Positions 24,560-33,436 of a stretch of 64,000 nucleotides of DNA are shown here, one piece after another. The DNA lies in NCBI GenBank assembly GCA_945861275.1, contig CAMATZ010000011.1, forward strand, positions 57,335 to 121,334. Direction: 5' to 3'. Within the stretch, counting starts at the first letter, position 1; every line of letters begins with the position of its first letter. The notes below the pieces were generated by a model. The model was given only the letters and a program-made list of their open reading frames with translations, searched no databases and was not told where the DNA came from. The translations under genes and the position numbers were made by a program. The stretch comes from Bordetella parapertussis. Lineage in GTDB: Bacteria > Pseudomonadota > Gammaproteobacteria > Burkholderiales > SG8-41.

Positions 24560-25816
24560 TCAGCCGACCATCGCTGCCCTGCGCTTCGCGGCCGGCTTTG
24601 CCTTGCCGTTGGTGCTGGCACTCGCGCCCGCCGCTTTGTCCGCCTTGCGGAAGTCGGCTTCGGTGAAGCCGTAAAGCTGTACGCCGCCCGCCAGAATCTT
24701 CGCAGCAGTGTCGCGGGTACAGTTCTTGAGCAGGTTGTTCGCCACGTTCGGGTAGTTGGAGTCGAAGTGCGGATAGTCGGTGGAGATGCACATGCGATCG
24801 GCGCCGATGAAGGTGGCAGTGGCTTCGATCTCCGGCTCGCTGCCCTCGACCGCGGCCCAGCAGTTGCGCTGGAAGTACTCCTTCGGGGTCAGGCTGAGGT
24901 AAGGGGCGTGCGTGTCGCGGTACTGCGGATAGTCGTTCTCGATGCGCGACAGCAGTCCGGGCACCCAGGAGTTGTTCGCTTCGAGGAACGCCACCCGCAG
25001 CTTCGGATGGAATTCGAACACGCCGCCGATGATCATCGCGATCATCGACTGCTGCATCTCGATCCAGTGCGCGGCCACGTGACGGTAGAAGCGGTTCTCA
25101 CCGTAGAGCTCGATCATATGCGAGTACTGGGCGCTCACGCCTTCGTGGAATCCCCAGGTCACGTTCAACGCTTCGTGCACGCTGTAGAGCGGATCCCAGT
25201 AGTTCGAATGCCAGTAGTGGCCGTTCACCAGATTCGGCCGGATGAAGGAACCCACGGCGCCGAGTTCCCTCACGCACCTTGTCAATTCCCTGCAGGCCAG
25301 ATGAACATCGTGCATCGGCAGCATCGCCGCGAACTTCAGGCGCTCAGGACTGTATTGGCAGAATTCGTGCACCCAATTGTTATACGCCTGGCACACCGCC
25401 AAAGACAGCCGCGGTTCGATGCCGTTGCGCGCGAGCAGGCCCAGGCCCATGGTGGGAAAAAGCACAGCGATGTCGACGCCTTCCATCGCCATGCCCATGA
25501 CCTGCGCTTCGGGATCGTAATCACGCGCTATCGCGAAATCGAGCCGGTCCGTCTCCTGCAGCCGCGATCCGGCGAGCGGCGAAAGGACTTTAGTCTTGGC
25601 CGCACTGCGCGGTTTGCGGTATTGCTGCAGGTCGTTGTCCGAAGTGGGCTGCCCGTCGATGAGAATCAATCCGGCGGCGCCGCGAGTGGGGCGGCCATCG
25701 GCGCCGAGCTTTACAGTGACACGATCTTTGTACTTCGGGTCCAGGTAGCGCTCGAAAAGATCGGGCGGCTCCATCACATGCATATCGGAGTCGACGAAGC
25801 GTAGATTGTCTTTCAT
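24560..25816 (-). CDS. Amidohydrolase-2 family protein
   Basis: A 418-residue protein with FVDSDMHVMEPPDLFERYLD (residues 7-26) for the first metal site. It continues with IAVLFPTMGLGLLARNGI, VTWGFHEGVSAQYSHMIELY, VAFLEANNSWVPGLLSRIE and MCISTDYPHFDSNYPNV. The C-terminal tail is Ala/Lys-rich and probably disordered. It is the first gene of the amidohydrolase - Bug - amidohydrolase set. The two enzymes share layout with the one at 22280-23512. Reaction inferred only at the level of hydrolysis or decarboxylation. Confidence 0.87.
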   Translation of the reverse strand: MKDNLRFVDSDMHVMEPPDLFERYLDPKYKDRVTVKLGADGRPTRGAAGLILIDGQPTSDNDLQQYRKPRSAAKTKVLSPLAGSRLQETDRLDFAIARDYDPEAQVMGMAMEGVDIAVLFPTMGLGLLARNGIEPRLSLAVCQAYNNWVHEFCQYSPERLKFAAMLPMHDVHLACRELTRCVRELGAVGSFIRPNLVNGHYWHSNYWDPLYSVHEALNVTWGFHEGVSAQYSHMIELYGENRFYRHVAAHWIEMQQSMIAMIIGGVFEFHPKLRVAFLEANNSWVPGLLSRIENDYPQYRDTHAPYLSLTPKEYFQRNCWAAVEGSEPEIEATATFIGADRMCISTDYPHFDSNYPNVANNLLKNCTRDTAAKILAGGVQLYGFTEADFRKADKAAGASASTNGKAKPAAKRRAAMVG

Positions 25817-25865
25817 TGGAACCTCCCTAGTGACAGGTTATGAAATGAACCAAAAACGGCAGTTC

Positions 25866-26009
25866 AGCCACAAAGAACACAGAGGAACACAGAGGAACAC
25901 AGAGAGATCAGGGGATTGCACCAGCGTTATAAACTCGCCCCATTGGTGCGGCATATCAAATGACTTGGATTGTTGATTTTCCTCTGTGAACTCTGTGTTC
26001 TCTGTGGCT
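25866..26009. repeat. Self-complementary CACAGAGGAA-type repeat
   Basis: The left arm has a tandem CACAGAGGAA unit (three copies within 25866-25906) and pairs with the right arm CCTCTGTGAACTCTGTGTTC followed by TCTGTGGCT (25981-26009). The loop of about 75 bases has no gene. It fills the gap between an amidohydrolase start and the D-aminoacylase stop. Confidence 0.7.
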
Positions 26010-26043
26010 AATAGCTTTATCCAGGATGAAACGAGCGCCGCGC

Positions 26044-27750
26044 TCAGGCCGCGTGCGCGTGGTAGTAGGTGTTACGGGCCACCTTGCCGGACAGCGCGCC
26101 GGTGTACTTGCCGTCCTCCAGCAGGACTTCGCCGTTGACGATCGTTGCCATGACGCCCTGCGCCGGCTCCTTCACGCGCCAGCCGTTCGCCGGGAAGTCG
26201 TGAACGATGCTTTCCGGCAGCGGCCGCACGGTGTCGGGATCGAAGATCACAACGTCGGCATTCAGGCCCGGACGCAGCAGGCCGCGATCGTAGAGACCCA
26301 GTGCGGAGGCGGAGTCGAAGGTCAGCCGCCGCACTGCGTGCTCGAGCGTCATGATCTGCTTCTCGCGCACCCACTCGGAAAGTAGCCGCGTGCAGTAGCC
26401 GTAGCCGCCGTGGAACTGCACATGCGCGCCGCCGTCGGAAAGCCCGACGATCGCGTTCGGATGGGTGAGGATCTGCTTCATGGCCTCGTTGTCGACGTTG
26501 ATTTCCGCCTGCATGAAGCCGGTTTCCAGCTTCTCTTCGACGACGAGATCGAGGAAGGCGTCGATGACCCCTTTGCCTTGTTCTTTGGCGAGCTGGCCGA
26601 TGGTCTTGCCTTTCAGGCCTTTGTTCTTCTCGAGCTTCGGCTCTTCCACCCACATGTAGTCCCACCACTTGAGGGAATAGCCGGCAGCCGGCAGCTTGGT
26701 CCCTTTGTGCTCGACCACCTCTTCGTGCAGCTTGCGCCGGACGGCAGGATCGCTGTAGGCGCGCAGCTTCGCTTCGTCGGAGGCGAGCAGGATCGGATGC
26801 CACGTCGGCGTGCCGCGGAACACCTGGCAGTTCTTCATCGTGAAGTTCTGCGTGGTCCGGTTCGGGCTGCACAGCGGGAAAGCGCGGATGCCGGCTTTCG
26901 ACGTTTCCTCGAGGCGCGCCATGTGCTTCTTCCACGCATCGGGATCGCGCATGGTCTGGCCCAGATTGTTGTAGATGACGGTGCGGCCCGTCGCTTCGGA
27001 GAGCCGCGCCATCAAACCGCCATTCAACTCCGCGGCGCGGCCACCGCCGCACTGGATGATGCCGGTGCCGAGCTCGCGCAGTACATCTGCAAGCGCAAAG
27101 ATCTCTGCTTCGTCGGCCCACAGCGCCGGTATGTGCACCCCTTGCGGGTCGTAATGGCCTTTGTTGCGCGATATGGAAAATCCGAGCGCCCCGGCCTTCA
27201 TGCCGCCGCGCACGACGTCCTGCATCGCCTTGATTTCATCGGCGTTGGCGGTGCGCTTCTGGCTTTCGTCGCCCATCACGTAATAGCGTACCGTCGAATG
27301 GCCGATGAAATTGCCGACATTGACCCCCAGGCGTCCCTCAAGCCGGTTCATGTACTGCGCGATCGACTCCCACTCGACGTCGACGGTACTCAGCACGTCC
27401 ATCGGAATCGCCTCGACATACGAGAGAAACTCCGCGACCCGCTTCGCCGTGCCGGGCTTAACCGGCGCGAGACCGAGCGAACAATTTCCGAAAACGACCG
27501 TGGTGGCGCCGTGTTGAGGAGAGAATGAGCACAAGGGGTCCCAAGTGACCTGGGCGTCGAAGTGGCAATGATTATCGACAAAGCCCGGAGCGATTACCCG
27601 CCCCTCGGCATCCAGCGTGCGTTTGGCCGGGCCGCTCAATTTTCCGAGCTCGGCGATCTTGCCGTTAAGAACCCCAACATCGCCGCGGAAAGCCGGCATC
27701 CCCGAACCATCAATAATGCGGCCATTCTTGATCAACAGGTCATACGCCAT
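26044..27750 (-). CDS. N-acyl-D-amino-acid deacylase-like amidohydrolase
   Basis: The ATG at 27750 is preferred because AAGGAG sits 6 bases before it; another ATG lies 6 bases upstream. This gives 568 residues. [20 protein letters not shown] opens the composite beta-sandwich domain. [19 protein letters not shown] supplies the metal HxH, and [19 protein letters not shown] the late Asp/His. [20 protein letters not shown] is the returning sandwich strand. It belongs to amidohydrolase-3/D-aminoacylase. A close paralogue is at 52612-54321. Confidence 0.86.
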   Translation of the reverse strand: MAYDLLIKNGRIIDGSGMPAFRGDVGVLNGKIAELGKLSGPAKRTLDAEGRVIAPGFVDNHCHFDAQVTWDPLCSFSPQHGATTVVFGNCSLGLAPVKPGTAKRVAEFLSYVEAIPMDVLSTVDVEWESIAQYMNRLEGRLGVNVGNFIGHSTVRYYVMGDESQKRTANADEIKAMQDVVRGGMKAGALGFSISRNKGHYDPQGVHIPALWADEAEIFALADVLRELGTGIIQCGGGRAAELNGGLMARLSEATGRTVIYNNLGQTMRDPDAWKKHMARLEETSKAGIRAFPLCSPNRTTQNFTMKNCQVFRGTPTWHPILLASDEAKLRAYSDPAVRRKLHEEVVEHKGTKLPAAGYSLKWWDYMWVEEPKLEKNKGLKGKTIGQLAKEQGKGVIDAFLDLVVEEKLETGFMQAEINVDNEAMKQILTHPNAIVGLSDGGAHVQFHGGYGYCTRLLSEWVREKQIMTLEHAVRRLTFDSASALGLYDRGLLRPGLNADVVIFDPDTVRPLPESIVHDFPANGWRVKEPAQGVMATIVNGEVLLEDGKYTGALSGKVARNTYYHAHAA

Positions 27751-28013
27751 GTTCATCTCCTTTTGTGTGCAGGTGTCGGCACACTTGCGGCGCCGGCAAA
27801 AGTGTAGCGTGGCCGCCCGCCTGGTCGATGCAAATAATGGCGGGCCGGTCGCTCATCCTATGGCGAACCACCCGGAAAATCAATGCGCCTGCGATCACCG
27901 CTCGCCGATTGCAAGCGGGAGAGCGGATGCAATAGTTATGCTGCAACGCACATAACTGGCCTTGGGCCTGCATCCGCCCCCAAAGAAAACCGTACTACGC
28001 GTGGACTTCGCGA

Positions 28014-29039
28014 TTACGCCGCGGCGGTTTCTCGTGGCGCCACCTTTACCACACGCGACAGCATGGCGGCGGCATTGCGGTGCAATATATTCTCCCGTGC
28101 ATCCTCGCCAATCTGCGCTTGCGCGAGCGCCTTGATGGTCCAGTCGCAGCCGAATTCGCTGCCGTCGGTGCCGCACACGATACGGTCAGCGCCGTACAGG
28201 CGCACCCCGGCCTCTATCGCGCCTGCGCCAAATGAATTGCAATCCACATACACCTTCGCGCGCCGGAAGCGCGACGAAGGCAGTTCTTCTTTCGGCGTGT
28301 CGAGCAGACAGCGGTGGTCCATGCGCTCGACCTCGTAGGGAATGTTGCCGCCGAGGTTGTGGATTTGAATCATCGCATCGGGATAAGGCGCGAGGAAATC
28401 GGTGAGGCACAGTGTCACCATCACCGAGGACAGGCTCGCCTGCATGTCGAGCGTGCCGTTGCGGCGGCGCGCGTTGTCGGTGTCGCTCGCCACCTTGGGG
28501 AAAGGATCACCCGGCCGCGGGCCGTGGTGGATAAATACGATCGCACGATGACGGTTGGCGACTTCAAGCAGTGGCCGCATCTTCTCGGCTTCCTTGCTGG
28601 TGAGAAAAGCATTCCCCGGCACCTGCGTGCCGATCATGCCCGGCAGCGCCAGCGCCCGCTCGAATTCCTTAGCCGCGACCGCAATGTCCGCCAGCGGCAG
28701 CGCGGCAAAAGCAGCAAAGCGGCCGTCATACTGCTGGCACAGCTTGGACATGGCATCGTTGGCAATCCGGCACAGCGGTACGGATACTTCCACCGGCTGC
28801 GACTCGATCCAGCAGAACGAGCCTAGCAGCGACAGCACGCTGGTGCTCACGCCCTGCCGATCCATGCGCGCAAGGTGGTACTTCACGTCATCGAACGCCT
28901 TGGACAACGGTTCTTCGCCCATCCGGCTCTTCAGCACTTCAACACCGTCATCGTTACGCACGATGCGTGGTTCCTTGGTGCGGGCGCGTAACGCATCGGT
29001 AAGTTCAGCAGGTTTCCAGTGCGCATGCATGTCGATCAT
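28014..29039 (-). CDS. Amidohydrolase-2 family (ACMSD-like) protein
   Basis: A 341-residue protein starting MIDMHAHWKPAEL, where HAH provides the first metal ligands. Later come MDRQGVSTSVLSLLGSF, AIVFIHHGPRPGDPFP (mid-barrel His), MIQIHNLGGNIPYEVERMDH and IVCGTDGSEFGCDWTI with the terminal Asp. This is the short ACMSD/2-amino-3-carboxymuconate-semialdehyde decarboxylase-like form without an N-terminal extension. It lies between the D-aminoacylase and the thiamine-enzyme gene on the same strand, so a shared catabolic operon is likely. The 260-base gap to the aminoacylase holds nothing recognisable. Confidence 0.86.
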   Translation of the reverse strand: MIDMHAHWKPAELTDALRARTKEPRIVRNDDGVEVLKSRMGEEPLSKAFDDVKYHLARMDRQGVSTSVLSLLGSFCWIESQPVEVSVPLCRIANDAMSKLCQQYDGRFAAFAALPLADIAVAAKEFERALALPGMIGTQVPGNAFLTSKEAEKMRPLLEVANRHRAIVFIHHGPRPGDPFPKVASDTDNARRRNGTLDMQASLSSVMVTLCLTDFLAPYPDAMIQIHNLGGNIPYEVERMDHRCLLDTPKEELPSSRFRRAKVYVDCNSFGAGAIEAGVRLYGADRIVCGTDGSEFGCDWTIKALAQAQIGEDARENILHRNAAAMLSRVVKVAPRETAAA

Positions 29040-29131
29040 GGTTGTCTCCTAGTTGTCAGTGATGGTTGAGTGTGGCGTGTAAAAGCTTACTCCCGCTGTC
29101 AAAAATGGTGGCAAGCCACCGTAATGCAAAT

Positions 29132-30784
29132 CTACGTCGAATGCGATGAGAACGCTACGGTGCCGGCGCGCGCAGTATCGTCGGTCTTGATATTAACCAG
29201 AGCCACCATGCCCTGATCGACTTTCGCCTGCGCACGCTGTAGCGCCCCGGCGATATCTTCCGGTTTTTCCACGTACTCGCCGTAGCAGCCCAGCCCCTCG
29301 GCCATTTTGTCGTAACGCGTAAAGCCGAGATTGCGCCCGGTTTTTTCGCGCTTGGGGTCGGCGGTCCAGCCACCGTTCAGGCTGATGACAACGAGTATCG
29401 GAATCTTGTGCCGTACCGCGGTGTCGAGCTCCATTGCGTTGAGGCCAAATGAACCGTCGCCGTGGACGACGATGACTTGCTTGTCGGGACACGCGACCTT
29501 GGCCCCCACGCCGAACGGCAGGCCCACGCCCATCATGCCGAAGGGGCCGGAGTTCAGGCGGTGCGCCGGCGCGAAGGTCGGCATGGATTGGCGGCCAAAG
29601 TTCAATATCTCCTGTCCGTCCACCACCAGTATGGCATCGCGCTTCATGAAGTTCTTGACTTCTTCGCACAGGCGCAGCGGATGGATCGGCGTTTTGTTCA
29701 TCGCCATGCCACCGCCGGTTTCGCCGCGCTTTTTCGCTTCGCCCGAGGCGAGCATGTCGCGCCATGGCGCATAGTTTTTTGCATCAATGCGGCCGGGCAT
29801 GGCAGCCAGCAGTTGCTGCAACACCGCTTTGCAATCGCCTACGATGCCGATATCCACTTTGCGCGGTGACGATGCAATTTCATCCGCATCGATGTCGATG
29901 CGCGCAATCGTCGCACCGGCGGCAAAGCGCGGCGGTGCGGCGTGGCCGATGATGTAATTCATGCGTGTACCGATGATCAGTATCACATCGGCATCTTTGA
30001 ACGCCGAGGAGCGCATGGTGAGGAACGACAGGGGATGATCGTCGGGCAACACGCCGCGGCCCTGCGGCGTGGTGTAAAACGGTATGCCGGCTTTTTCGAC
30101 GAACGATTGCAGGTCCGTCCAGGCCTGCGACCAGATCACGCCGCTGCCGGTGAGTATGATCGGATTCTTCGCCTTGGCCAGCGCCGCGAGGAGCTTTTCG
30201 ACTTGCGCCGCTTCGCCCATCGGACGCGGGCGCAGCAGCGCGCGGCCGGACAGACCCCATTGCACTTTTTCTTCGGCTACAGTCTCGTAAAGAACGTCGG
30301 CGGGGCAATCCAGATATACCGGCCCAGGTTTGCCGCCCATCGCTTTCTGGAACGCGGTATTGACCATTTCGGGTATGCGCCGGACATCGATCACCTGGTC
30401 GGTCCACTTGGTGCAGCCGCGCATGATGGCCACCTGGTCGATATCCTGAAACGTCTGCCGGCCAATCTGATGTATCGAGCTGGAGCCCCCGATCGCTACC
30501 ACCGGCGCACAGTCGATCAGCGCATTGGCCACACCGGTGGTGAGATTGATCACGCCGGGACCGCTCGCTGCCATGCACACACTGGGCTTTTGCAGCAGCC
30601 GGCTGTAGGCTTGCGCCGAGAGCGCTGCGGCCTGCTCATGACGCACGTCGACCATGCGTATGCCTTCCTTGGCGCACGCGGTTTCGGCGTGCTGCATCGG
30701 CCCGCCCATGATGTAGAAGATGTGGTTGGTGCCTTCGTTCTTCAGGGCTTTCGCCAGAATTTCATTGCCGGTGGTATCAGCCAT
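29132..30784 (-). CDS. Thiamine-pyrophosphate enzyme, oxalyl-CoA decarboxylase / 2-hydroxyacyl-CoA lyase-like
   Basis: The ATG at 30784 gives 550 residues. A longer frame is rejected because it translates the heptad repeat upstream. The PYR domain has the catalytic Glu in VDVRHEQAAALSAQAYSR, the middle domain GVLPDDHPLSFLTMRSSAF, and the PP domain VVHGDGSFGLNAMELDTAV with the metal/diphosphate GDG...N motif. The TPQGRGVLPDDHP and MNYIIGHAAPPRF segments resemble oxalyl-CoA decarboxylase and HACL more than acetolactate synthase. The formyl-CoA-transferase-like gene next door supports CoA-thioester chemistry. Confidence 0.84.
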   Translation of the reverse strand: MADTTGNEILAKALKNEGTNHIFYIMGGPMQHAETACAKEGIRMVDVRHEQAAALSAQAYSRLLQKPSVCMAASGPGVINLTTGVANALIDCAPVVAIGGSSSIHQIGRQTFQDIDQVAIMRGCTKWTDQVIDVRRIPEMVNTAFQKAMGGKPGPVYLDCPADVLYETVAEEKVQWGLSGRALLRPRPMGEAAQVEKLLAALAKAKNPIILTGSGVIWSQAWTDLQSFVEKAGIPFYTTPQGRGVLPDDHPLSFLTMRSSAFKDADVILIIGTRMNYIIGHAAPPRFAAGATIARIDIDADEIASSPRKVDIGIVGDCKAVLQQLLAAMPGRIDAKNYAPWRDMLASGEAKKRGETGGGMAMNKTPIHPLRLCEEVKNFMKRDAILVVDGQEILNFGRQSMPTFAPAHRLNSGPFGMMGVGLPFGVGAKVACPDKQVIVVHGDGSFGLNAMELDTAVRHKIPILVVISLNGGWTADPKREKTGRNLGFTRYDKMAEGLGCYGEYVEKPEDIAGALQRAQAKVDQGMVALVNIKTDDTARAGTVAFSSHST

Positions 30785-30804
30785 CGTTGTTTCCTTGTAA
30801 GGAC

Positions 30805-30874
30805 GTGAAGGGTGAAGGGTGAAGGGTGAAGGGTGAAGGGTGAAGGGTGAAGGGTGAAGGGTGAAGGGTGAAGG
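30805..30874 (+). repeat. Tandem heptamer array GTGAAGG x10
   Basis: Ten perfect consecutive copies of GTGAAGG. It forms the outer left arm of a larger self-complementary element reaching 30979, whose right arm (30949-30979) is built from TTCACTC and CTTCACC units. It lies between two minus-strand genes, 20 bases upstream of the thiamine-enzyme start, so its length could affect that gene's expression. Confidence 0.9.
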
Positions 30875-30979
30875 GCGGTGAACGGTGAGTGGTAAACAGT
30901 GAACGGTAAACGGTGAACAGTGAATCGGCAAACCGCGGGGTTGCCGTTACTCTTCACTCTTCACTCTTCACCCTTCACG
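30875..30979. repeat. Degenerate inner part and right arm of the heptad element
   Basis: After the perfect array, units such as GGTGAAC, GGTGAGT, GGTAAAC and AGTGAAC continue to about 30925. They are answered by GTTACTCTTCACTCTTCACT and CTTCACCCTTCACG at 30945-30979, giving a large imperfect hairpin. The right arm ends 4 bases before the stop of the CoA-transferase gene. Confidence 0.7.
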
Positions 30980-30982
30980 CAG

Positions 30983-32215
30983 TTATGCTGACAGCACCTT
31001 GTCCGTGTGCAGTGCGGCCACCTGCGCCGCATCCATACCCAGCCAATCCTTCATCACCTCGTCGCTGTGCTGGCCGAGGAGCGGCGCGGGTTTCACCGGC
31101 GCCGTCTTGCCGTTGAAGCGCACCGGCCAGCCCGCCATCTTGAACGGTCCGGTCGGGTGCTTTATGGTCTGAATGATGCCGCGCTCCTCGAAATTGGGGT
31201 CGTTCAGCAGTTCCAGTGTGTCGCGCACGGCGCCCGCAGGCGTGGCGGCGCCGATCACCCGCATGGCCTCATACTTGTCATGCTTCATCGTCCATTCGCT
31301 GATGATGGCGTCTACTTCCTTCTCCCGTTTGGCGCGCTCCTCCCGCTTGTCGTAGCGTGGATCACCGATCAGATCTTTGCGTCCAATCGCCTCGAGCAGC
31401 CGCGGCCAATGCTGCGGGTTGGCACGACTGGTATAGACGTAGACGTAGTCGTTGGGCCCTCCCGGTGCGCAGGGATAAATATTGCATGGCGGATTGACAC
31501 CGCTGCCAGATTGCGCGCCGGCGCGCGGCGCGGGCTTGCCCGATTTGATGGTGACGCCAAACGCATTGCGGATGTAGTGCAGCATCGCATCCTGCATCGC
31601 CACTTGCAAATGCACACCCTTGCCGGTCTCTTTGCGCTGATACAGCGCCGAAAGAATGCTGATCAGCATCAACATCCCGGTACCGGTATCGCCCAGCGTC
31701 GCACCCGGCTTCACCGGCGGGCCGTCGGGCTGACCGGAAATACTCATCACACCCCCGCAGGCTTGGGCGATCATGTCGAACGCCAGATTATTCGCATACG
31801 GACTGCCTTCGCCGAAGCCCTTCACCTGCCCATAGATGATGCCCGGATTAATCTTGCTCAACACATCGTAGCCCAACCCCAGGCGTTCGATGGCGCCGGG
31901 CGCGAAGTTTTCCATGAAGACATCGGCCTTGCGCGCGAGGTCCTTGACGATCTCCAAACCGCGCGCAGATTTCAGGTTGACGGTAACCGAGCGCTTGTTG
32001 GAGTTGTAATTCAGAAAATAAGGATCATCCCGGTGCGGTTTGGTGTCGCCGGTGCGGCGACCGGGATCGCCGCCAGTCGGATTTTCCACCTTCACCACAT
32101 CAGCACCCAGCCATGCCATTACCTGGGTACAGGAGGTACCCGCCTCAAACTGCGTTAAGTCCAGTACCCGGACGCCTGCCAGGTACCCCGGGGCGGCGGT
32201 CTTTGAATCTGTCAT
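30983..32215 (-). CDS. Class III CoA-transferase, formyl-CoA:oxalate type
   Basis: A 410-residue CaiB/BaiF-family protein. VRVLDLTQFEAGTSCTQVMA and WLGADVVKVE form the CoA-binding start. The nucleophilic Asp is in PGATLGDTGTGM (the LGD of formyl-CoA transferase), and KTGKGVHLQVAMQDAMLHY and PLLGQHSDEVMKDWLG match formyl-CoA:oxalate CoA-transferase closely. The enzyme would move CoA from formyl-CoA or another thioester to a dicarboxylate. The thiamine enzyme downstream could then decarboxylate or cleave that thioester, so the two form a plausible two-step module. Confidence 0.87.
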   Translation of the reverse strand: MTDSKTAAPGYLAGVRVLDLTQFEAGTSCTQVMAWLGADVVKVENPTGGDPGRRTGDTKPHRDDPYFLNYNSNKRSVTVNLKSARGLEIVKDLARKADVFMENFAPGAIERLGLGYDVLSKINPGIIYGQVKGFGEGSPYANNLAFDMIAQACGGVMSISGQPDGPPVKPGATLGDTGTGMLMLISILSALYQRKETGKGVHLQVAMQDAMLHYIRNAFGVTIKSGKPAPRAGAQSGSGVNPPCNIYPCAPGGPNDYVYVYTSRANPQHWPRLLEAIGRKDLIGDPRYDKREERAKREKEVDAIISEWTMKHDKYEAMRVIGAATPAGAVRDTLELLNDPNFEERGIIQTIKHPTGPFKMAGWPVRFNGKTAPVKPAPLLGQHSDEVMKDWLGMDAAQVAALHTDKVLSA

Positions 32216-32355
32216 CGGTTTCTCCAGCGAAATGAATGGTGATGGTGAAATAGAAATGCGCTGAGCAGGTAATCTTAACGTACTGCAGCGATTTCATCGA
32301 TTTTCCGTATGGATTCGATTTACTGGCTGCGCGGCACCGCCATAGATAGTTTGCC

Positions 32356-32364
32356 TGCTATACT
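32356..32364 (+). promoter_or_regulatory. Extended -10 promoter for the UGSC operon
   Basis: TGCTATACT, an extended -10 element (TG-n-TATACT), lies 25 bases before the ATG at 32390. No good -35 is seen, which an extended -10 can tolerate. It is the only promoter-like site before the run of plus-strand genes to 37771. Confidence 0.5.
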
Positions 32365-32389
32365 TTTTACTTCAGGTCAGGAGACTACG

Positions 32390-33382
32390 ATGGCAACAAC
32401 CCCGCGAGTAAATAAGGCGTGTAGAGCAGCCGTTATTGCAATAACGGTTGCCTGCCCGGCGCTGGCTGCCGCGCAGGCCGCTCGATATCCGGTCAGACCC
32501 ATCCGCATGATAGTGCCACTGCCGCCGGGCGGTTCCACGGATATTCTCGCGCGCATTGTGGCGCAAAAATACAGTGAGGGTTTGGGCAAGACCGTCATCG
32601 TCGATAACCGGCCCGGTGCGGGTACGTCGCTCGGTAACGAACTGGTGGCACGCGCCACACCCGATGGTTACACACTGTTGTTCGCCAGCGCGTCGATTGC
32701 CACCAATGTGCCGCTGTACCCCAAGCTGCCGTTTCATCCGATCAGGGATTACGCGTCCATCGGCACGGTAGGGCAATCGTTTTTCGTGCTGATCGTGCAA
32801 CCGGCGCTGGGCATTAACACGGTGCAGGAATTGATCGCCATGGCGAAAGCGAAACCGAATTACGTCCAGTATGCCTCGGCCGGGCAAGGCACCATCACGC
32901 ACATGACGGTCGAACTTTTCATGATGAACGCGAACATCAAGATGCAGGACGTGCCGTTCAAAGGCGGCGCGCCGGCGCTGCTGGCCTTCCTCGGCGGCCA
33001 GATGCCGGTGATCTTCAGCCCGATAGCGGAAAGCCTGCCTTACCTGCGCACCGGCACCAAGGTGCGCCCGCTTGCTGTCACTGCCGCCAGGCGTGTACCC
33101 GATTTGCCCGACGTGCCCACCCTCACCGAAGCAGGCGTGCCCGATTCTGTGGTGATGTCACGCACAGCCCTGTTAGCGCCGCGAGGCACGCCGCAAGACA
33201 TCGTCAACATCCTCAATACCGAATTGAATCGTACGCTTAAGCTAACCGAAGTGCGCGACCGCTTGAATGGCCATGGCCTGGTGCCGGTAGGTGGCACGCC
33301 TGCGGAACTTACCGCATACCTGACGTCGGAAATCGCGCGCTGGACAAAAGTGGTCAAAGCGACGGGCATCAAGGTCGAATAA
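32390..33382 (+). CDS. Bug/TctC-type periplasmic solute-binding protein
   Basis: The ATG at 32390 follows CAGGAG by 7 bases and yields 330 residues; an in-frame upstream start would include the promoter. The signal peptide reads ...ACRAAVIAITVACPALAAAQ. The mature protein shows IRMIVPLPPGGSTDILARIV, VQYASAGQGTITHMTVELF and PFKGGAPALLAFLGGQMP. It is the first gene of the plus-strand run that includes the UGSC-family gene, and the next Bug gene follows after 54 bases. Ligand unknown, probably a small carboxylate. Confidence 0.88.
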   Translation: MATTPRVNKACRAAVIAITVACPALAAAQAARYPVRPIRMIVPLPPGGSTDILARIVAQKYSEGLGKTVIVDNRPGAGTSLGNELVARATPDGYTLLFASASIATNVPLYPKLPFHPIRDYASIGTVGQSFFVLIVQPALGINTVQELIAMAKAKPNYVQYASAGQGTITHMTVELFMMNANIKMQDVPFKGGAPALLAFLGGQMPVIFSPIAESLPYLRTGTKVRPLAVTAARRVPDLPDVPTLTEAGVPDSVVMSRTALLAPRGTPQDIVNILNTELNRTLKLTEVRDRLNGHGLVPVGGTPAELTAYLTSEIARWTKVVKATGIKVE

Positions 33383-33436
33383 AGTTGAATTTCTTATCCT
33401 TCACAAGCTACACCGTCAAACACCTGCGCCGGGGAC

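Noticed and set aside
30805..30874. Tandem heptamers as a CRISPR array
   Set aside because: Repeats are adjacent and only 7 bases long with no spacers, and no cas genes are present.
30785..30931. N-terminal extension of the thiamine enzyme containing repeated Ser-Pro-Phe-Thr-Leu-His-Pro
   Set aside because: It is a translation of the GTGAAGG heptad array; the ATG at 30784 gives the normal family start.
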